Source: Flavobacteriales bacterium (GTDB lineage: Bacteria; Bacteroidota; Bacteroidia; Flavobacteriales_F; PHOS-HE28). Taken from it: a stretch of 64,000 nt of DNA. The notes beneath the pieces are model-generated. The model made no database searches and was not told the DNA's origin. It worked only from the letters and a program-made list of their open reading frames with translations. Numbering within the stretch: position 1 is the first letter of the stretch; every line of letters begins with the position of its first letter. Position numbers and translations under genes: made by a program. The stretch is from NCBI GenBank assembly GCA_016719225.1, contig JADKAN010000001.1, forward strand, positions 620,001 through 684,000. Reading direction: 5' to 3'. This document shows positions 34,125-44,328 of the stretch, piece by piece.

Positions 34125-36779
34125 TCAAGCCTCCGCTTTCTTCCGCTTCTTCCGCTTCTCCTCGCCGTTCACCTTTTCCTCGTCCTGCAGCGGCTTGCGG
34201 AAGACGACCTTCCCGTCAAAGACGTCGATCACCATGGGCGTGTTCACCTCCACCTTGCCTTCAATGATCCAGCGGCTCAGCTCGTTCAGCAGCTCCTTTT
34301 GTATCATACGCTTGATGGGGCGCGCACCGTATTGCGGGTCGTAGCCCATGCGGGAGATATGGTCCACCAGTTCTTCGCTAGGTGTAAGCAACATGTCGCG
34401 GTCGGCGAGCGAGGCCATCAAGGCATCCAGCTGGAGTTTTACGATCTCCCGCACGTTGGCGCGGCTCAATGGCTCGAACATGATCACCTCGTCGATACGG
34501 TTCAGGAACTCTGGGCGCACGCTCTGTTTCAGGCGCTCCATCACTTCGTCGCGTGTCTTTTCCAGCACTTGTGCGTGGTTCTTGTCGTCGATCTTCTCGT
34601 AGTTCTCCTGGATGATCTCCGAGCCGATGTTGGAGGTCATGATGATGATGGTGTTCTTGAAGTTCACCGTGCGGCCCTTGTTGTCCGTGAGGCGGCCATC
34701 GTCCAGCACTTGCAGCAGGATGTTCCAGACGTCCGGGTGCGCTTTCTCGATCTCGTCCAACAGCACCACGCTGTAAGGTTTGCGGCGCACGGCCTCGGTG
34801 AGCTGTCCACCTTCCTCATAGCCGATGTAGCCTGGAGGCGCACCCACGAGGCGGCTCGTGCTATGGCGTTCCTGATACTCGCTCATGTCGATGCGCGTCA
34901 TGGCGTGTTCGTCGTTGAAGAGCACTTCGCTCAGCGCCTTGGCCAGTTCGGTCTTGCCGACACCGGTGGTGCCGAGGAAGATGAATGAGCCGATGGGGCG
35001 TTTCTCATCGCCCATGCCTGCACGGCTGCGGCGCACGGCGTCGGCCACAGCGCGTACGGCTTGGTCCTGGCCCACCACGCGCTTGTGCAATTCGTCCTCC
35101 AAGGTGATCAGCTTCATGCGCTCAGCTTCCAGCATGCGCGTTACCGGCACACCCGTCCAACGGCTCACCACCGAAGCGATCTCCTCCACATCCACTTCCT
35201 CCTTGATCATCTTGGAAGTGGTCTGTAATTCGGTGAGGTCCGCCTTGGCCTTCGCCAGTTGGTCCTCCATTTCTTTCATGCGGCCGTAGCGGATCTCCGC
35301 AACCTTACCGTAATCGCCTTCGCGTTCGGCCTGCGCAGCATCGAACTTCAACTTTTCGCCGAGGTCCTTCGCTTCGTTGATCTTCTCCACCAGTCCACGC
35401 TCACTTTCCCAGCGCGCCTTCAGCGCATCGCGCTTGCCGCCCAGCTCTGCGATCTCTTTGCTCAGGTCCTCTAGTTTCCCTTGATCGCCTTCGCGCTTGA
35501 TCGCCTCGCGCTCGATCTCCAACTGCATCACGCGGCGGTCCACTTCGTCCAGTTCCTCGGGCTTGGAATTGATCTCCATGCGCAGCTTGCTCGCGGCCTC
35601 ATCTATCAGGTCGATGGCTTTGTCCGGCAGGAAGCGGTCGCTGATATAACGCGTACTCAGTTCGACAGCTGCGATGATAGCGGCATCCTTGATCAACACT
35701 TTATGGTGGCTTTCATATTTCTCCTTCAGACCGCGCAGGATGCTGATGGCATCCTCGCGGGAAGGCTCATTGATCATCACCTTCTGGAAGCGGCGCTCCA
35801 AGGCCTTGTCCTTCTCGAAGTATTTCTGGTACTCGTTCAGCGTGGTTGCACCGATGGCGCGCAGCTCGCCGCGTGCCAAAGCGGGCTTCAGGATGTTTGC
35901 CGCGTCCATGGCGCCGTCTCCACCGCCCGCGCCCACAAGCGTATGTATCTCATCAATGAAGAGGATGATGTTGCCCTCCGCACCGGTCACTTCCTTCACA
36001 ACCGCCTTCAAGCGCTCTTCGAATTCGCCTTTGTACTTCGCACCGGCCACCAATGCGCCCATGTCCAAGCTGAAGACCTGCTTGCTCTTCAGGTCGTCCG
36101 GCACGTCGCCGCTCACGATGCGCTGCGCGATGCCTTCCGCGATGGCGGTCTTGCCCACGCCGGGCTCACCGATCACGATCGGGTTGTTCTTGGTGCGCCG
36201 GCTCAGGATCTGCAACACACGCCGGATCTCCTCGTCGCGCCCGATCACCGGGTCCAACTTGTTCTCCTTGGCGAGCTGGTTCAGGTTCTTCGCATACTTG
36301 TTCAGCGCGTTGTAGGTTTCCTCTTGACTTTGGCTGGTCACCTTGCTGCCTTTGCGCAGTTCCTTGATCGCTACCACGAGGTCCTTGTGCGTAACACCGC
36401 CGTCCTTCAGCAGCTGCGCTACATTGTCGCTGCCTTCCACCAAGCCGATCAACAAGTGCTCCACGCTGGCGAATTCATCGCCGAATTCTTTCAGCGAGGC
36501 CAACGCCTTGTTCAGCACTTGGGAACTTTGGCGGCTCAGCCCCATTTCGCCGCCCTGTACTTTCGGGTAGCCGTTCACGATGCGGTCCAACGCCGCGAGC
36601 AGGTTTGCCGTGTTCACATTCAGCTTTTTCAACAGGAAGGGCGTGACGTCCTTGTCCACTTCCAATAGCCCCTTCAGCAGGTGGCCGGTCTCGATCTGCT
36701 GCTGGCCAAGTCCCGTGGCGATGGTCTGCGCCTGTTGAATGGCCTGCTGCGAGCGGATGGTGAATTTGTTCAAGTCCAT
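34125..36779 (-). CDS. clpB: ATP-dependent chaperone ClpB
   Basis: An 884-residue Hsp100 disaggregase with two AAA+ modules. The N-terminal domain covers residues 1-150. Walker A1 GEPGVGKTAIAEG is near residue 203, and Walker B1 IILFIDEIHTLVGAG follows near residue 275. The coiled-coil M domain covers residues 400-520 and Walker A2 GTTGVGKTELAK is near residue 602. The substrate-gripping aromatic loops (GAKYKGEFEERLK; YIGYEEGG) are present, so it should thread aggregated proteins with DnaK. The C-terminus ends in an extra EEKRKKRKKAEA basic tail. Its likely heat-shock promoter upstream is not obvious. Confidence 0.97.
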   Translation of the reverse strand: MDLNKFTIRSQQAIQQAQTIATGLGQQQIETGHLLKGLLEVDKDVTPFLLKKLNVNTANLLAALDRIVNGYPKVQGGEMGLSRQSSQVLNKALASLKEFGDEFASVEHLLIGLVEGSDNVAQLLKDGGVTHKDLVVAIKELRKGSKVTSQSQEETYNALNKYAKNLNQLAKENKLDPVIGRDEEIRRVLQILSRRTKNNPIVIGEPGVGKTAIAEGIAQRIVSGDVPDDLKSKQVFSLDMGALVAGAKYKGEFEERLKAVVKEVTGAEGNIILFIDEIHTLVGAGGGDGAMDAANILKPALARGELRAIGATTLNEYQKYFEKDKALERRFQKVMINEPSREDAISILRGLKEKYESHHKVLIKDAAIIAAVELSTRYISDRFLPDKAIDLIDEAASKLRMEINSKPEELDEVDRRVMQLEIEREAIKREGDQGKLEDLSKEIAELGGKRDALKARWESERGLVEKINEAKDLGEKLKFDAAQAEREGDYGKVAEIRYGRMKEMEDQLAKAKADLTELQTTSKMIKEEVDVEEIASVVSRWTGVPVTRMLEAERMKLITLEDELHKRVVGQDQAVRAVADAVRRSRAGMGDEKRPIGSFIFLGTTGVGKTELAKALSEVLFNDEHAMTRIDMSEYQERHSTSRLVGAPPGYIGYEEGGQLTEAVRRKPYSVVLLDEIEKAHPDVWNILLQVLDDGRLTDNKGRTVNFKNTIIIMTSNIGSEIIQENYEKIDDKNHAQVLEKTRDEVMERLKQSVRPEFLNRIDEVIMFEPLSRANVREIVKLQLDALMASLADRDMLLTPSEELVDHISRMGYDPQYGARPIKRMIQKELLNELSRWIIEGKVEVNTPMVIDVFDGKVVFRKPLQDEEKVNGEEKRKKRKKAEA

Positions 36780-37150
36780 TGTTGTATCCGATATGTATTT
36801 GCCGAAGGAAAAGCCCTTTCAGCGTGCTTCGTGGCTAACAAGATCCGCTCCAAGCGACATCCAGTCCCTTTAACTGAACAAATGGCGGGGGAAATGGATC
36901 GCGTAGTGACGGAATGACGGGTGCGGTCCGCTGGTCAAAGCGGTAGGCCTTTCCAACACGCCCATAACAGCACGTCGCGTTGGTGTCGCTTCCCCAGGTA
37001 TCGATGACGGGAAATTCCCTCCAATGAGGTGGAACCACAACGTTCCTTCATCCAGGCCCCGGACGACCTCCGCCTCCGTGCTGCGCAGCAGATCGCTTCG
37101 TTGCAGGAAGGAATAATCTCGCGATAACAGGCACCACGTTTTGGCGCGTT
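36780..37150. other. Region downstream of the truncated xseB
   Basis: This 371-base stretch has no complete gene. On the minus strand a frame shifted relative to xseB contains KRAKTW near 37150 and DLLRSTEAEVVRGLDE near 37090-37045, which looks like the missing XseB C-terminus. The remainder has no recognisable content. Confidence 0.5.
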
Positions 37151-37291
37151 TCAAAATGCCTTTAGCCCTTCTTCCCCGGCCCCGCCCGTTAGCTCATCCA
37201 CGTTGATCTTGTCCTCTTGGAGGTCCTGCATGATGCGCTCCAGCTCTGCGTAGGCCTTTTCGTAGGTGAGCTTCTCCTCAACTTTCTCCAT
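37151..37291 (-). pseudogene. xseB: Exonuclease VII small subunit, apparently frameshifted
   Basis: The first 36 residues (MEKVEEKLTYEKAYAELERI, then QDLQEDKINVDELT) are a normal XseB N-terminus. At that point the family continues with a K-x-K-R-A-x-x-L-I-x-x-C helix, but here the frame turns into GGAGEEGLKAF and stops after 46 residues. A downstream segment in another frame resembles the lost helix end. XseB multimers coat the XseA catalytic subunit in exonuclease VII. The start overlaps the end of xseA by 14 bases. Either the gene is broken or the assembled sequence has an error in the G-rich tract near 37170-37195. Confidence 0.7.
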
Positions 37292-38660
37292 TGGGTTCGA
37301 TCGTGTTGATGGTGGACCAAGTCTTGCCTTGTGCAAAGGTCGTTTCCAACCGGTCCCCCGCGTGCAGGGTGGTGGCGTCCTTCACTGCTTGGCCATCCTT
37401 ACGGGTGATGCTGAAGCCGCGTTGGAGCAGTCTTTCGGGCGATAGGAACTGGATGGCATCGTCCATGCCTTGCAGGCGGCCGAGCAGTAGCTGGAAGCCG
37501 CGTTGCGCGATCACGGAGAGCGAGCCGCTCAGTTCGCGGATGCGGGCGGCTTCAACCTGTGCCAGCTTATGGCGCGGCAATAGCGTTAGGTCGTGGGCGA
37601 AGGTGTCGACGGTCCGGCGGGAAGCGCCGATGCGGTCGGTGACGTTGCGGGCGAACTGGCTGGTGGTGGTATGGAGCAGCCCGCGTTCAGCGCGGCAGCG
37701 GGCGGTGGGCCGCATGGCGGCCATTTCCTTGAAGATGCTCAATTGATCCTTCCGGTCGCTGAAAGTGGTGAGCATGGCGTTGTGTATCTGCACCAGCATG
37801 CCCGTCATCGCGGTCTCGAAGTAGAGGTTCCGATCCACCAAGAAGTCCGCCACCGCCGTAGGTGTTTTGTGGTGGCCGTGTGCGATGAGGTCCAGCACGG
37901 AGACATCCACGTCGTGTCCGATGCCGGTAAGGACGGGTATGCGCATGTGTGCGGCCACGCGCGCTAGCTCGAAGTCGTTGTAGGCTTCGAGGTCCAGCTT
38001 GGAGCCGCCTCCACGGATCAGTACCACGGCATCGAACCGCGTTGGGTCGATGGCCAACAGGGCGGAACGCAGTTCGCCGGCCGCTGCCTCGCCCTGCACC
38101 ACGGAGTTGAACAGGTGTACATGGAACACGTAGCCGTGCTCGTTGCGCTCCAAGTGCTTCATGAAGTCCGCATAGGCCGCCGTTCCCTTCGAGGCCACCA
38201 AGGCGATGCGCTGCACCACCATGGGCAAGGGGATGAAGCGGTTCCGGTCGTAGAGGCCTTCTTCCTTTAGCGTGGCGATGGTCTCGCGTTTGCGCCGCTC
38301 CAGTTCGCTGATGTTGAAGCTGAGGTCGATGGTCTCGATCACCAGGCTGAGCCCGTATACGAGGTGGTAGTTGGTCTTGGCGAGGAAGAGGATCTCCACG
38401 CCGTCCTTGAGGATGTTGCGGCTTTCGTTGCCCAGTTCCTGCCGGATGCGGTGCAAGGCGGTCATCCAGATGGCGCCGCGCATCACGGCGACCTTCTCGC
38501 CTTCGTAGTGCTGCACCAGTTCCAGGTACGCATGTTTGCCCACATTGATGGAAGCGATCTCTGCCTTCACCCAGAACGATGCGCCGTGGCTGGCCTCCTC
38601 GATCCGCTGTTTGATCGCCGTGCCGACCTGGCGTAAGGTGTAGATCTTGCGGTCCTCCAT
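37278..38660 (-). CDS. xseA: Exodeoxyribonuclease VII large subunit
   Basis: A 460-residue protein with the N-terminal OB-fold (YTLRQVGTAIKQRIEE; FWVKAEIASINVGKHAYLEL near residue 29), then the catalytic domain (QRIALVASKGTAAYADFMKH near residue 148; DAVVLIRGGGSKLDLEAYND near residue 208; PVLTGIGHDVDVSVLDLIAH near residue 239) and a C-terminal coiled region. XseA degrades single-stranded DNA from both ends in repair. All catalytic blocks look intact, unlike its partner xseB. It is divergent from a giant T9SS gene. Confidence 0.94.
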   Translation of the reverse strand: MEDRKIYTLRQVGTAIKQRIEEASHGASFWVKAEIASINVGKHAYLELVQHYEGEKVAVMRGAIWMTALHRIRQELGNESRNILKDGVEILFLAKTNYHLVYGLSLVIETIDLSFNISELERRKRETIATLKEEGLYDRNRFIPLPMVVQRIALVASKGTAAYADFMKHLERNEHGYVFHVHLFNSVVQGEAAAGELRSALLAIDPTRFDAVVLIRGGGSKLDLEAYNDFELARVAAHMRIPVLTGIGHDVDVSVLDLIAHGHHKTPTAVADFLVDRNLYFETAMTGMLVQIHNAMLTTFSDRKDQLSIFKEMAAMRPTARCRAERGLLHTTTSQFARNVTDRIGASRRTVDTFAHDLTLLPRHKLAQVEAARIRELSGSLSVIAQRGFQLLLGRLQGMDDAIQFLSPERLLQRGFSITRKDGQAVKDATTLHAGDRLETTFAQGKTWSTINTIEPNGES

Positions 38661-38698
38661 CGTGCGGCCCTGCCGGAAAATGCGTCAGCCGGTGTTCG

Positions 38699-38706
38699 CA
38701 AGTGTA
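38699..38706 (-). promoter_or_regulatory. Possible -7 promoter element (TACACTTG) of xseA-xseB
   Basis: TACACTTG on the minus strand is one mismatch from TAnnTTTG and lies 38 bases upstream of the xseA ATG. The identical octamer precedes mazG. Confidence 0.4.
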
Positions 38707-38894
38707 ACACCCGCAGCGGTTGCAGCTTTTGGGTCCGTGTGGAAAGTGTGGCAACAGAAGGGAAGGAGCAGGCTGTTGGGAACATGGAAAATAAGCACAG
38801 GCAGCGGATCGGCCGGAACCGCCGTCTTATATTTACCTAATACGAATGCGCGGGTCCGCTATATATCGGGCAGCAACTTGACAAATGGAAAAGG

Positions 38895-41800
38895 ATGAAT
38901 TGGATCTTTAAATACAGGACCGCCTTCTTGTCATTGTTCATTCTGGTGGTTTGTGCCTTACAAGGCCAGCCATATTGGGCGAAGGATATCGGCGGCACGG
39001 GCAACGACCATGTGGCCGATGTGAAGACGGACGATGCGGGGAATATCTACGCCACCGGTGAGTTCAGCGGAGTGATCTCTTTCGGGGGGGCGCAGTACAC
39101 CGCGACCGCGGGCATTGACATGTTCCTCACCAAGATGACGCCCACCGGACAGGTGCTCTGGTTCGTGCAAGGCGGTGGCCCCGGGATCGACCGTGGTATC
39201 AAACTCGCCGTCCGCGATGACCATGTAGCCGTGGTTGGCGAGTTCACGCAAACAGCCACGTTCCAATCGCAGTCGCTCACCTCCTCGGGTGGCCCTGACA
39301 TTTTCATCGCGATGCACAATGCGGCTTCGGGTGCCTTGGAGTGGATCGCGCAAGGCGGCGGGCCTTCGGCCAGCGATCGCCCGTATGGTGTGGCCATCAG
39401 CGCTAGCGGTAACGTGACCGTGGTGGGCGAATTCAGCGGTGCGGCAAACATCGGCGGCACCCCGCTTATCAGCATGCAGGACCCGCAGACCCTGTTGCCG
39501 AGCATCGACGTCTTTATTGCGAGCTACGCCCCGGCTGGTTCCCCGCTTTGGACGCGGCAGGGTGCGGCCAAATACACCGACCGTGCCATCGACGTGGTGA
39601 ACGACCCGGCCGATAATATTTACGTCACGGGCCAGTTCAGCGACACCATACAGTTCGCCACATCGCATCCCAATGCGATGTACAACGCCACCTTCCTGCT
39701 GAAGCTTGATGCCGCCGGCAACGAGGTCTGGTTCCGCAGGGTGGGAGGGGCGGTATACGACGAGGTACGGGACATGCAGTGGACCAGTGCCGGCGACCTG
39801 CTGATGGTGGGGGACCTGCGCGGCACGATGATCTTCTTGGACAGCGTCCCTGACCTGATCCCCAGCGGTGATCCTTATGCCTACTACCTGCTGAGGGTGG
39901 GCAGCAACGGTGAGTTGTTGGCGGATACGGTGATCGGTTCACAGAACCCGGTTAGCGGTCGCTCCGTTGACGAGAGGAACGGTACCATCACCGTGCTCGG
40001 CCAGTTCGATTGCCAGTTCACCTCCCGGGTGGGTAGCGCCCATGCGGGCCTATGGATGGCCACTGGCGAGCAGGACCTTTTCATCGTGCGGCACGCGCTG
40101 GACGATTGGGCTGTGCTGGATGCTCAGCAGTTCGGCGGGCGGCAAGAGAAGCTGGCCGGACAGGTGGCCACGCTCCTCGACGGTTCCCCGATCTTCAGTG
40201 GCAGCTATGAAGACGTCATCGTCTTCCCGTGCCTGGATCAATTCACGGCGGATATCGCCTCCAATATATCCCCTTACGGCTTGATGGCACCTAACATGGG
40301 CGGCTATTGCGGCGATGCGTATTATGGCTCCTACGCAGCGGATACCAGCAACGGGCTGAAGGATGGATTCATCGCACGCGGCTACGTTATCGGCCGCGCA
40401 CCGTACGACTGGTGGTCGCGCAACGACACGCTGTGTTCCTTCCTTCCACAGGAACTGTGCCTAGGGCTCGGTGCGATGGCCTACGATTGCCCGGACTCCA
40501 TCAATGCCTGCGGCGAGGCGGTGATCGGTATCCACCCCGAATTCTCCTTCAGCATCTATCAACATACCTTCTACATCGGCCCGGATCTGGACTTTTCGTG
40601 GAGCACGGGTGAAACCACGGACTCGCTCGCGGTGAGCGCTACCGGCATGTACAGCGTTATCTGCACCTCCACCAGCGGTTGCGTGCAATGGACGGATTCC
40701 GTCCATGTCACCATCCACGACTTCCCGCCGCAACCCCTGATCTCCGATGACATACCGGTGGGCACGGACTCGCCGGACGCCTACAGCATCACCATATGTG
40801 ATCCCGAGCAAACCTGGCTCTGGTGCAGTAACGTGGATACCACGCTGAACTTTTACTGGTCCGGTCTTGGCGACCAGGTGCATGCGGATTCCCTCTTGGT
40901 GGACACCTCCGGCACCTTCTACTTCCACATGGTGGATCCCTTCGGCTGCTCTTCATACAACACCGTGTACGTCACCGACAAGGGGAACCCCACGATGGGC
41001 AATTTCACTGTGAGCTTGGAGATGAGTTATCCGCAGGATACGGACCAGAACGATACGCTGGACCTGTGCCCGAATGCCGGACGGCTCATCCAGATAACAC
41101 CCACGTGGTACTTGGACGGCGCGCCCTACACCTTCACCGGCACTGACCTCACCTCGTTCTACTTCGGTTATACCCACGACCAGGACACGACATACATCTC
41201 CGAGCCGACCGCACCGTGGAGCGTTCCGGTGTACAGCTCGGGCTGGTATGTGGATCATGTTTCGGCGTTCATCTATACCAATGCCTGCGTGCCGGACACG
41301 CTCTTTTTGCCGCCGGTGGTCTCGGACAGCATCTATGTCCATCTGTACACCGCGGTGAACATCGACCTTACCCTCACCGGTCCAGCGTTCCTGTGCCCTT
41401 CTGATACCGCCCATCTCGAAGCCGTGTGTACCACCTGTACCGGGCTGAATTGGAGTGGGCCCGGCTTGTTCGGCATTGACGGTAACAACGCTTACACCAC
41501 TACCAGTGGCTATTACGAAGTGGTCGGTTATGCAGCGGACACCAATGGATGCTCCTTTCAAGCTTACGCGGACATTCAGCTCACCCATCCCGGTGTGCCG
41601 GAACTGGATGTGGCCCCGATCGACGGGGTGATCTGCCCGGATTCCAGTGCGACGATCTTTACCGAAGCGGTCGGCCAATACACGTGGTACGGGCCATACG
41701 GCGAGCTCGCAGTGAACAATGATTCCATCGCGGTTACCACCCCTGGGGAATACTATTTGGCCTTGGTGGATCCGAACGGCTGCTACCTGAATTCGGATCC

Positions 41801-43226
41801 CATCCTGATCACCGGCTACGCAACCCCATTCCTCAACGTCCTGCCGGATGGGGTCCTCTGTCTAGGGGAAACGGACGTGTTGCTGCAAGTGGTCACCACG
41901 GGCTTCACATCATTGGTCTGGGCCGCTCCCTTGTCCGGCAACGCCGTTTCCCAGACCGTGGATCAACCCGGCGTGTATAGTTGCACGGTGCAGGCTTGTG
42001 GCATCACCACGGAGCTTTCCACGGTGATCGTTACCGGTTCTGCGCATGCCGAAGTGCTCGATGCTGGACCTTTGGTCTTGTGCCCCGGCGCCACGCTGAC
42101 GTTGGAAGCGGTGGTAGGGCAGGCGGCCTACATCTGGCAACCCGGCGCGGTCTTTGGCAGTTCTCTTCTCGTTTCACAACCCGGGGCTTACACCTTGGTA
42201 GCATTGGATGCAAACGGTTGCTCCGACACCACCGAAGCCGTAGTGGTAACCGCGCATGACTTCGATGGTCCGCTCACCATTCAGAACATTACGGTCTGTG
42301 TCGGTTCGCCGGTGATACTGCAAGAGACCGCCGCAGGAACATTCCATTGGTATTCCGACATCAATTTGACGGTGCTGCTGGGCACGGGACCCACATTGGA
42401 CCTGGGCGTACCCGCGGACAGCACGGTGGTCTATCTGGTACGTTCCGATGCGGTGTGCGGAGGACTTCCTTTCCCGGTACAGGTAGATGTGGTAGCACCA
42501 CCACAGGCTGTGATCCAGAGCGCGCCGGCTTCGGCTTGCGCAGGCGCTGTCGTGTTGCTGGTCGCGGATGTGCCGGCGCCGTTCACCGCGGTCTGGGATA
42601 CGCCCTCCGGGAACATGCAAGGTGATCCGCTTTACGTTGGGCCGGTCACCGTTACCGATGGCGGCTGGTACGTTTTAACGGCGGTGTCTTCCGGCTGTGT
42701 TGGGCTTGGGGACAGCGTATTGCTCGCCTTCGTTGAACCCGTTCTCATTGACCTGGGCCCGGATACAGTGATGTGTTCCGGTTCGCAATTCCAGCTATTC
42801 ATGCCTTCCGGCTTTTCAGATCCGGTCTGGAGCACGGGGGAAGGATCCAGTTCCATCGTCGTGAGTGGATCCGGTACCTACGGCTTAGAGGCCATGGACA
42901 TGAACGGATGCCATTCCAGCGCGACCGTGCAAGTGGGTGAAGAGGAATGCCCATCGGAATTACCGAATGTGATCACTCCCAACGGCGACGGTGTGAACGA
43001 TGGCTTTGCACTGGGTGCCACTGGCGCAGTGCGCGGCGAATTGGAGATCTACGACCGTTGGGGAGCCTTGGTCCACACAGGCGATCCGATCGGCTCCGTA
43101 TGGAGAGGGACCCGCGACGGGACCGGGGAACTGGTGCTACAAGGGACGTATTACTACGTGGTGCGGGTCTGGAACGATGAAGGTGTACCCCGCCAACTGA
43201 ACGGGACTATTTCCGTGTTGCGTTAA
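38895..43226 (+). CDS. Very large secreted protein with SBBP-type repeats and CHU_C T9SS C-terminal domain
   Basis: A 1443-residue exported protein. The signal sequence (FLSLFILVVCALQG) is followed by SBBP-like beta-propeller repeats (DIGGTGNDHVADVKTDDAGN, IYATGEFSGVISFG, recurring to about residue 470). A long stretch of Ig/PKD-like modules comes next (repeated SPG/TG-Y patterns such as SWSTGETTDSLAVSATGMYS). The last 90 residues (NVITPNGDGVNDGF, then YDRWGALV) form a CHU_C domain, the sorting signal of gliding-motility-associated adhesins. Threonine/serine-rich repeats suggest a surface or extracellular adhesin. The ligand is unknown. It is monocistronic and convergent with the B12 operon. 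Confidence 0.88.
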   Translation: MNWIFKYRTAFLSLFILVVCALQGQPYWAKDIGGTGNDHVADVKTDDAGNIYATGEFSGVISFGGAQYTATAGIDMFLTKMTPTGQVLWFVQGGGPGIDRGIKLAVRDDHVAVVGEFTQTATFQSQSLTSSGGPDIFIAMHNAASGALEWIAQGGGPSASDRPYGVAISASGNVTVVGEFSGAANIGGTPLISMQDPQTLLPSIDVFIASYAPAGSPLWTRQGAAKYTDRAIDVVNDPADNIYVTGQFSDTIQFATSHPNAMYNATFLLKLDAAGNEVWFRRVGGAVYDEVRDMQWTSAGDLLMVGDLRGTMIFLDSVPDLIPSGDPYAYYLLRVGSNGELLADTVIGSQNPVSGRSVDERNGTITVLGQFDCQFTSRVGSAHAGLWMATGEQDLFIVRHALDDWAVLDAQQFGGRQEKLAGQVATLLDGSPIFSGSYEDVIVFPCLDQFTADIASNISPYGLMAPNMGGYCGDAYYGSYAADTSNGLKDGFIARGYVIGRAPYDWWSRNDTLCSFLPQELCLGLGAMAYDCPDSINACGEAVIGIHPEFSFSIYQHTFYIGPDLDFSWSTGETTDSLAVSATGMYSVICTSTSGCVQWTDSVHVTIHDFPPQPLISDDIPVGTDSPDAYSITICDPEQTWLWCSNVDTTLNFYWSGLGDQVHADSLLVDTSGTFYFHMVDPFGCSSYNTVYVTDKGNPTMGNFTVSLEMSYPQDTDQNDTLDLCPNAGRLIQITPTWYLDGAPYTFTGTDLTSFYFGYTHDQDTTYISEPTAPWSVPVYSSGWYVDHVSAFIYTNACVPDTLFLPPVVSDSIYVHLYTAVNIDLTLTGPAFLCPSDTAHLEAVCTTCTGLNWSGPGLFGIDGNNAYTTTSGYYEVVGYAADTNGCSFQAYADIQLTHPGVPELDVAPIDGVICPDSSATIFTEAVGQYTWYGPYGELAVNNDSIAVTTPGEYYLALVDPNGCYLNSDPILITGYATPFLNVLPDGVLCLGETDVLLQVVTTGFTSLVWAAPLSGNAVSQTVDQPGVYSCTVQACGITTELSTVIVTGSAHAEVLDAGPLVLCPGATLTLEAVVGQAAYIWQPGAVFGSSLLVSQPGAYTLVALDANGCSDTTEAVVVTAHDFDGPLTIQNITVCVGSPVILQETAAGTFHWYSDINLTVLLGTGPTLDLGVPADSTVVYLVRSDAVCGGLPFPVQVDVVAPPQAVIQSAPASACAGAVVLLVADVPAPFTAVWDTPSGNMQGDPLYVGPVTVTDGGWYVLTAVSSGCVGLGDSVLLAFVEPVLIDLGPDTVMCSGSQFQLFMPSGFSDPVWSTGEGSSSIVVSGSGTYGLEAMDMNGCHSSATVQVGEEECPSELPNVITPNGDGVNDGFALGATGAVRGELEIYDRWGALVHTGDPIGSVWRGTRDGTGELVLQGTYYYVVRVWNDEGVPRQLNGTISVLR

Positions 43227-43266
43227 CGGATCGAGAGATTCGGCACTTCACCCGAACCCGTACGGA

Positions 43267-44328
43267 TCAGTTGAAAACGAACCCGCCCGGAATGGTCCCC
43301 GCCAAAAAGGTGTTGGCCACAGAGCCATCCGACCGATAGCGGTAAACGGTTCCGCGTTGCACGTAGTCACTGGCATCGGAAACATAGAGGACGCCCGTCT
43401 GCGGCTCCACACCCAGCCCGTAAAAATTCCTTCCCGCCGCTGGTACGAAAGCGCCAGCGGGCAATGTCGTGCTAGTGATCGGCATGCGGAACACGTCCCC
43501 ATTGAGGTAATACAAAGTGTCGTTGTCGCTGTTCATCGATAAGCGCCAAGGGCTGTCGCTGGTGGTCGGGAAAGGAAAGTCGGCCTCTATGGTATTGCTC
43601 TGTGGATCGATGCGGTAAAGTGCTGGTTGTGTTCCGCTGCCGCCGCTGCACGCCACCCACAATTTACCATGGGTATCCAGGCAGATGGAGTTGGAGCCGC
43701 GGCTAACCGCGATGCTGTCCTCCAGTACATCCGTCGCGGTGTTGATCACATACACATAGTTGTGGCTCTTGTTGGTCACGAACGCTTTGCCGTCGACCAG
43801 CGCCAGCTCTTCCGTCCAGCCGGGGCAGGGGATGTGGCCCGTAATGCTGTTGCTGGCAAGATCCACCACAGCGATGGTGTTCGCATAGAGGTCGGTGACG
43901 TAAGCCTTGTGGTTGCCCACCGGAAGGAGGAAGCGGGGCGAGGCAAAACCCGTGATGGTCGCTGTGGTCACGAAGGTCGCCGGGTCCACCACCACCACCT
44001 TTCCGGAATTGTTCACCACCACGTAGGCCTTGCCGTTGAACAGACGCATGCTCTGGCATACATCGCCAAGCGAGGTGCCGTTGGCCGGTGCGTAGAGGTC
44101 TTCCGTGGCGATGCCGGTGGCGATGTCGTAGTAGCTCACGGTGGCGTTGCCGGCCTGGAAATTCCCTTCGTTCGGAATGAAAACGCCGCCGACCCCGATG
44201 TTGGGCACGACAACTTCCGGTTCGTCGGGCCGGTCCTTCCGGCAAGCGGTGATCGCCAGCATCCCGATCAACGCAAGGAATGAATTTCGGATGGCGGGTG
44301 CTCTGAACGGTGGGTGGGAAGTCTTCAT
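43267..44328 (-). CDS. BtuG-like surface lipoprotein (YncE/beta-propeller), vitamin B12 capture
   Basis: A 353-residue predicted lipoprotein: lipobox ITAC near residue 29, then a seven-bladed YncE-type propeller (GTSLGDVCQSMRLFNGKAYV, VVVVDPATFVTTATITG, KAYVTDLYANTIAVVDLASN, HNYVYVINTATDVLEDSIAV). In Bacteroides, BtuG is a propeller lipoprotein that captures cobalamin and hands it to BtuB. This gene follows a BtuB-like receptor (4-base overlap) in a cobalamin-riboswitch operon, so I assign the same role by inference. Sequence similarity to BtuG itself was not tested. Confidence 0.75.
   Translation of the reverse strand: MKTSHPPFRAPAIRNSFLALIGMLAITACRKDRPDEPEVVVPNIGVGGVFIPNEGNFQAGNATVSYYDIATGIATEDLYAPANGTSLGDVCQSMRLFNGKAYVVVNNSGKVVVVDPATFVTTATITGFASPRFLLPVGNHKAYVTDLYANTIAVVDLASNSITGHIPCPGWTEELALVDGKAFVTNKSHNYVYVINTATDVLEDSIAVSRGSNSICLDTHGKLWVACSGGSGTQPALYRIDPQSNTIEADFPFPTTSDSPWRLSMNSDNDTLYYLNGDVFRMPITSTTLPAGAFVPAAGRNFYGLGVEPQTGVLYVSDASDYVQRGTVYRYRSDGSVANTFLAGTIPGGFVFN

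Noticed and set aside
35481..36668. 395-codon frame opposite clpB
   Set aside because: It is an antisense shadow of the high-GC clpB gene; its composition is a mirror of clpB codons and lacks any family motif.
36870..37154. 94-codon open frame on the minus strand as a separate gene
   Set aside because: It begins at a TTG, has no independent family similarity, and its only recognisable part resembles the missing tail of XseB.
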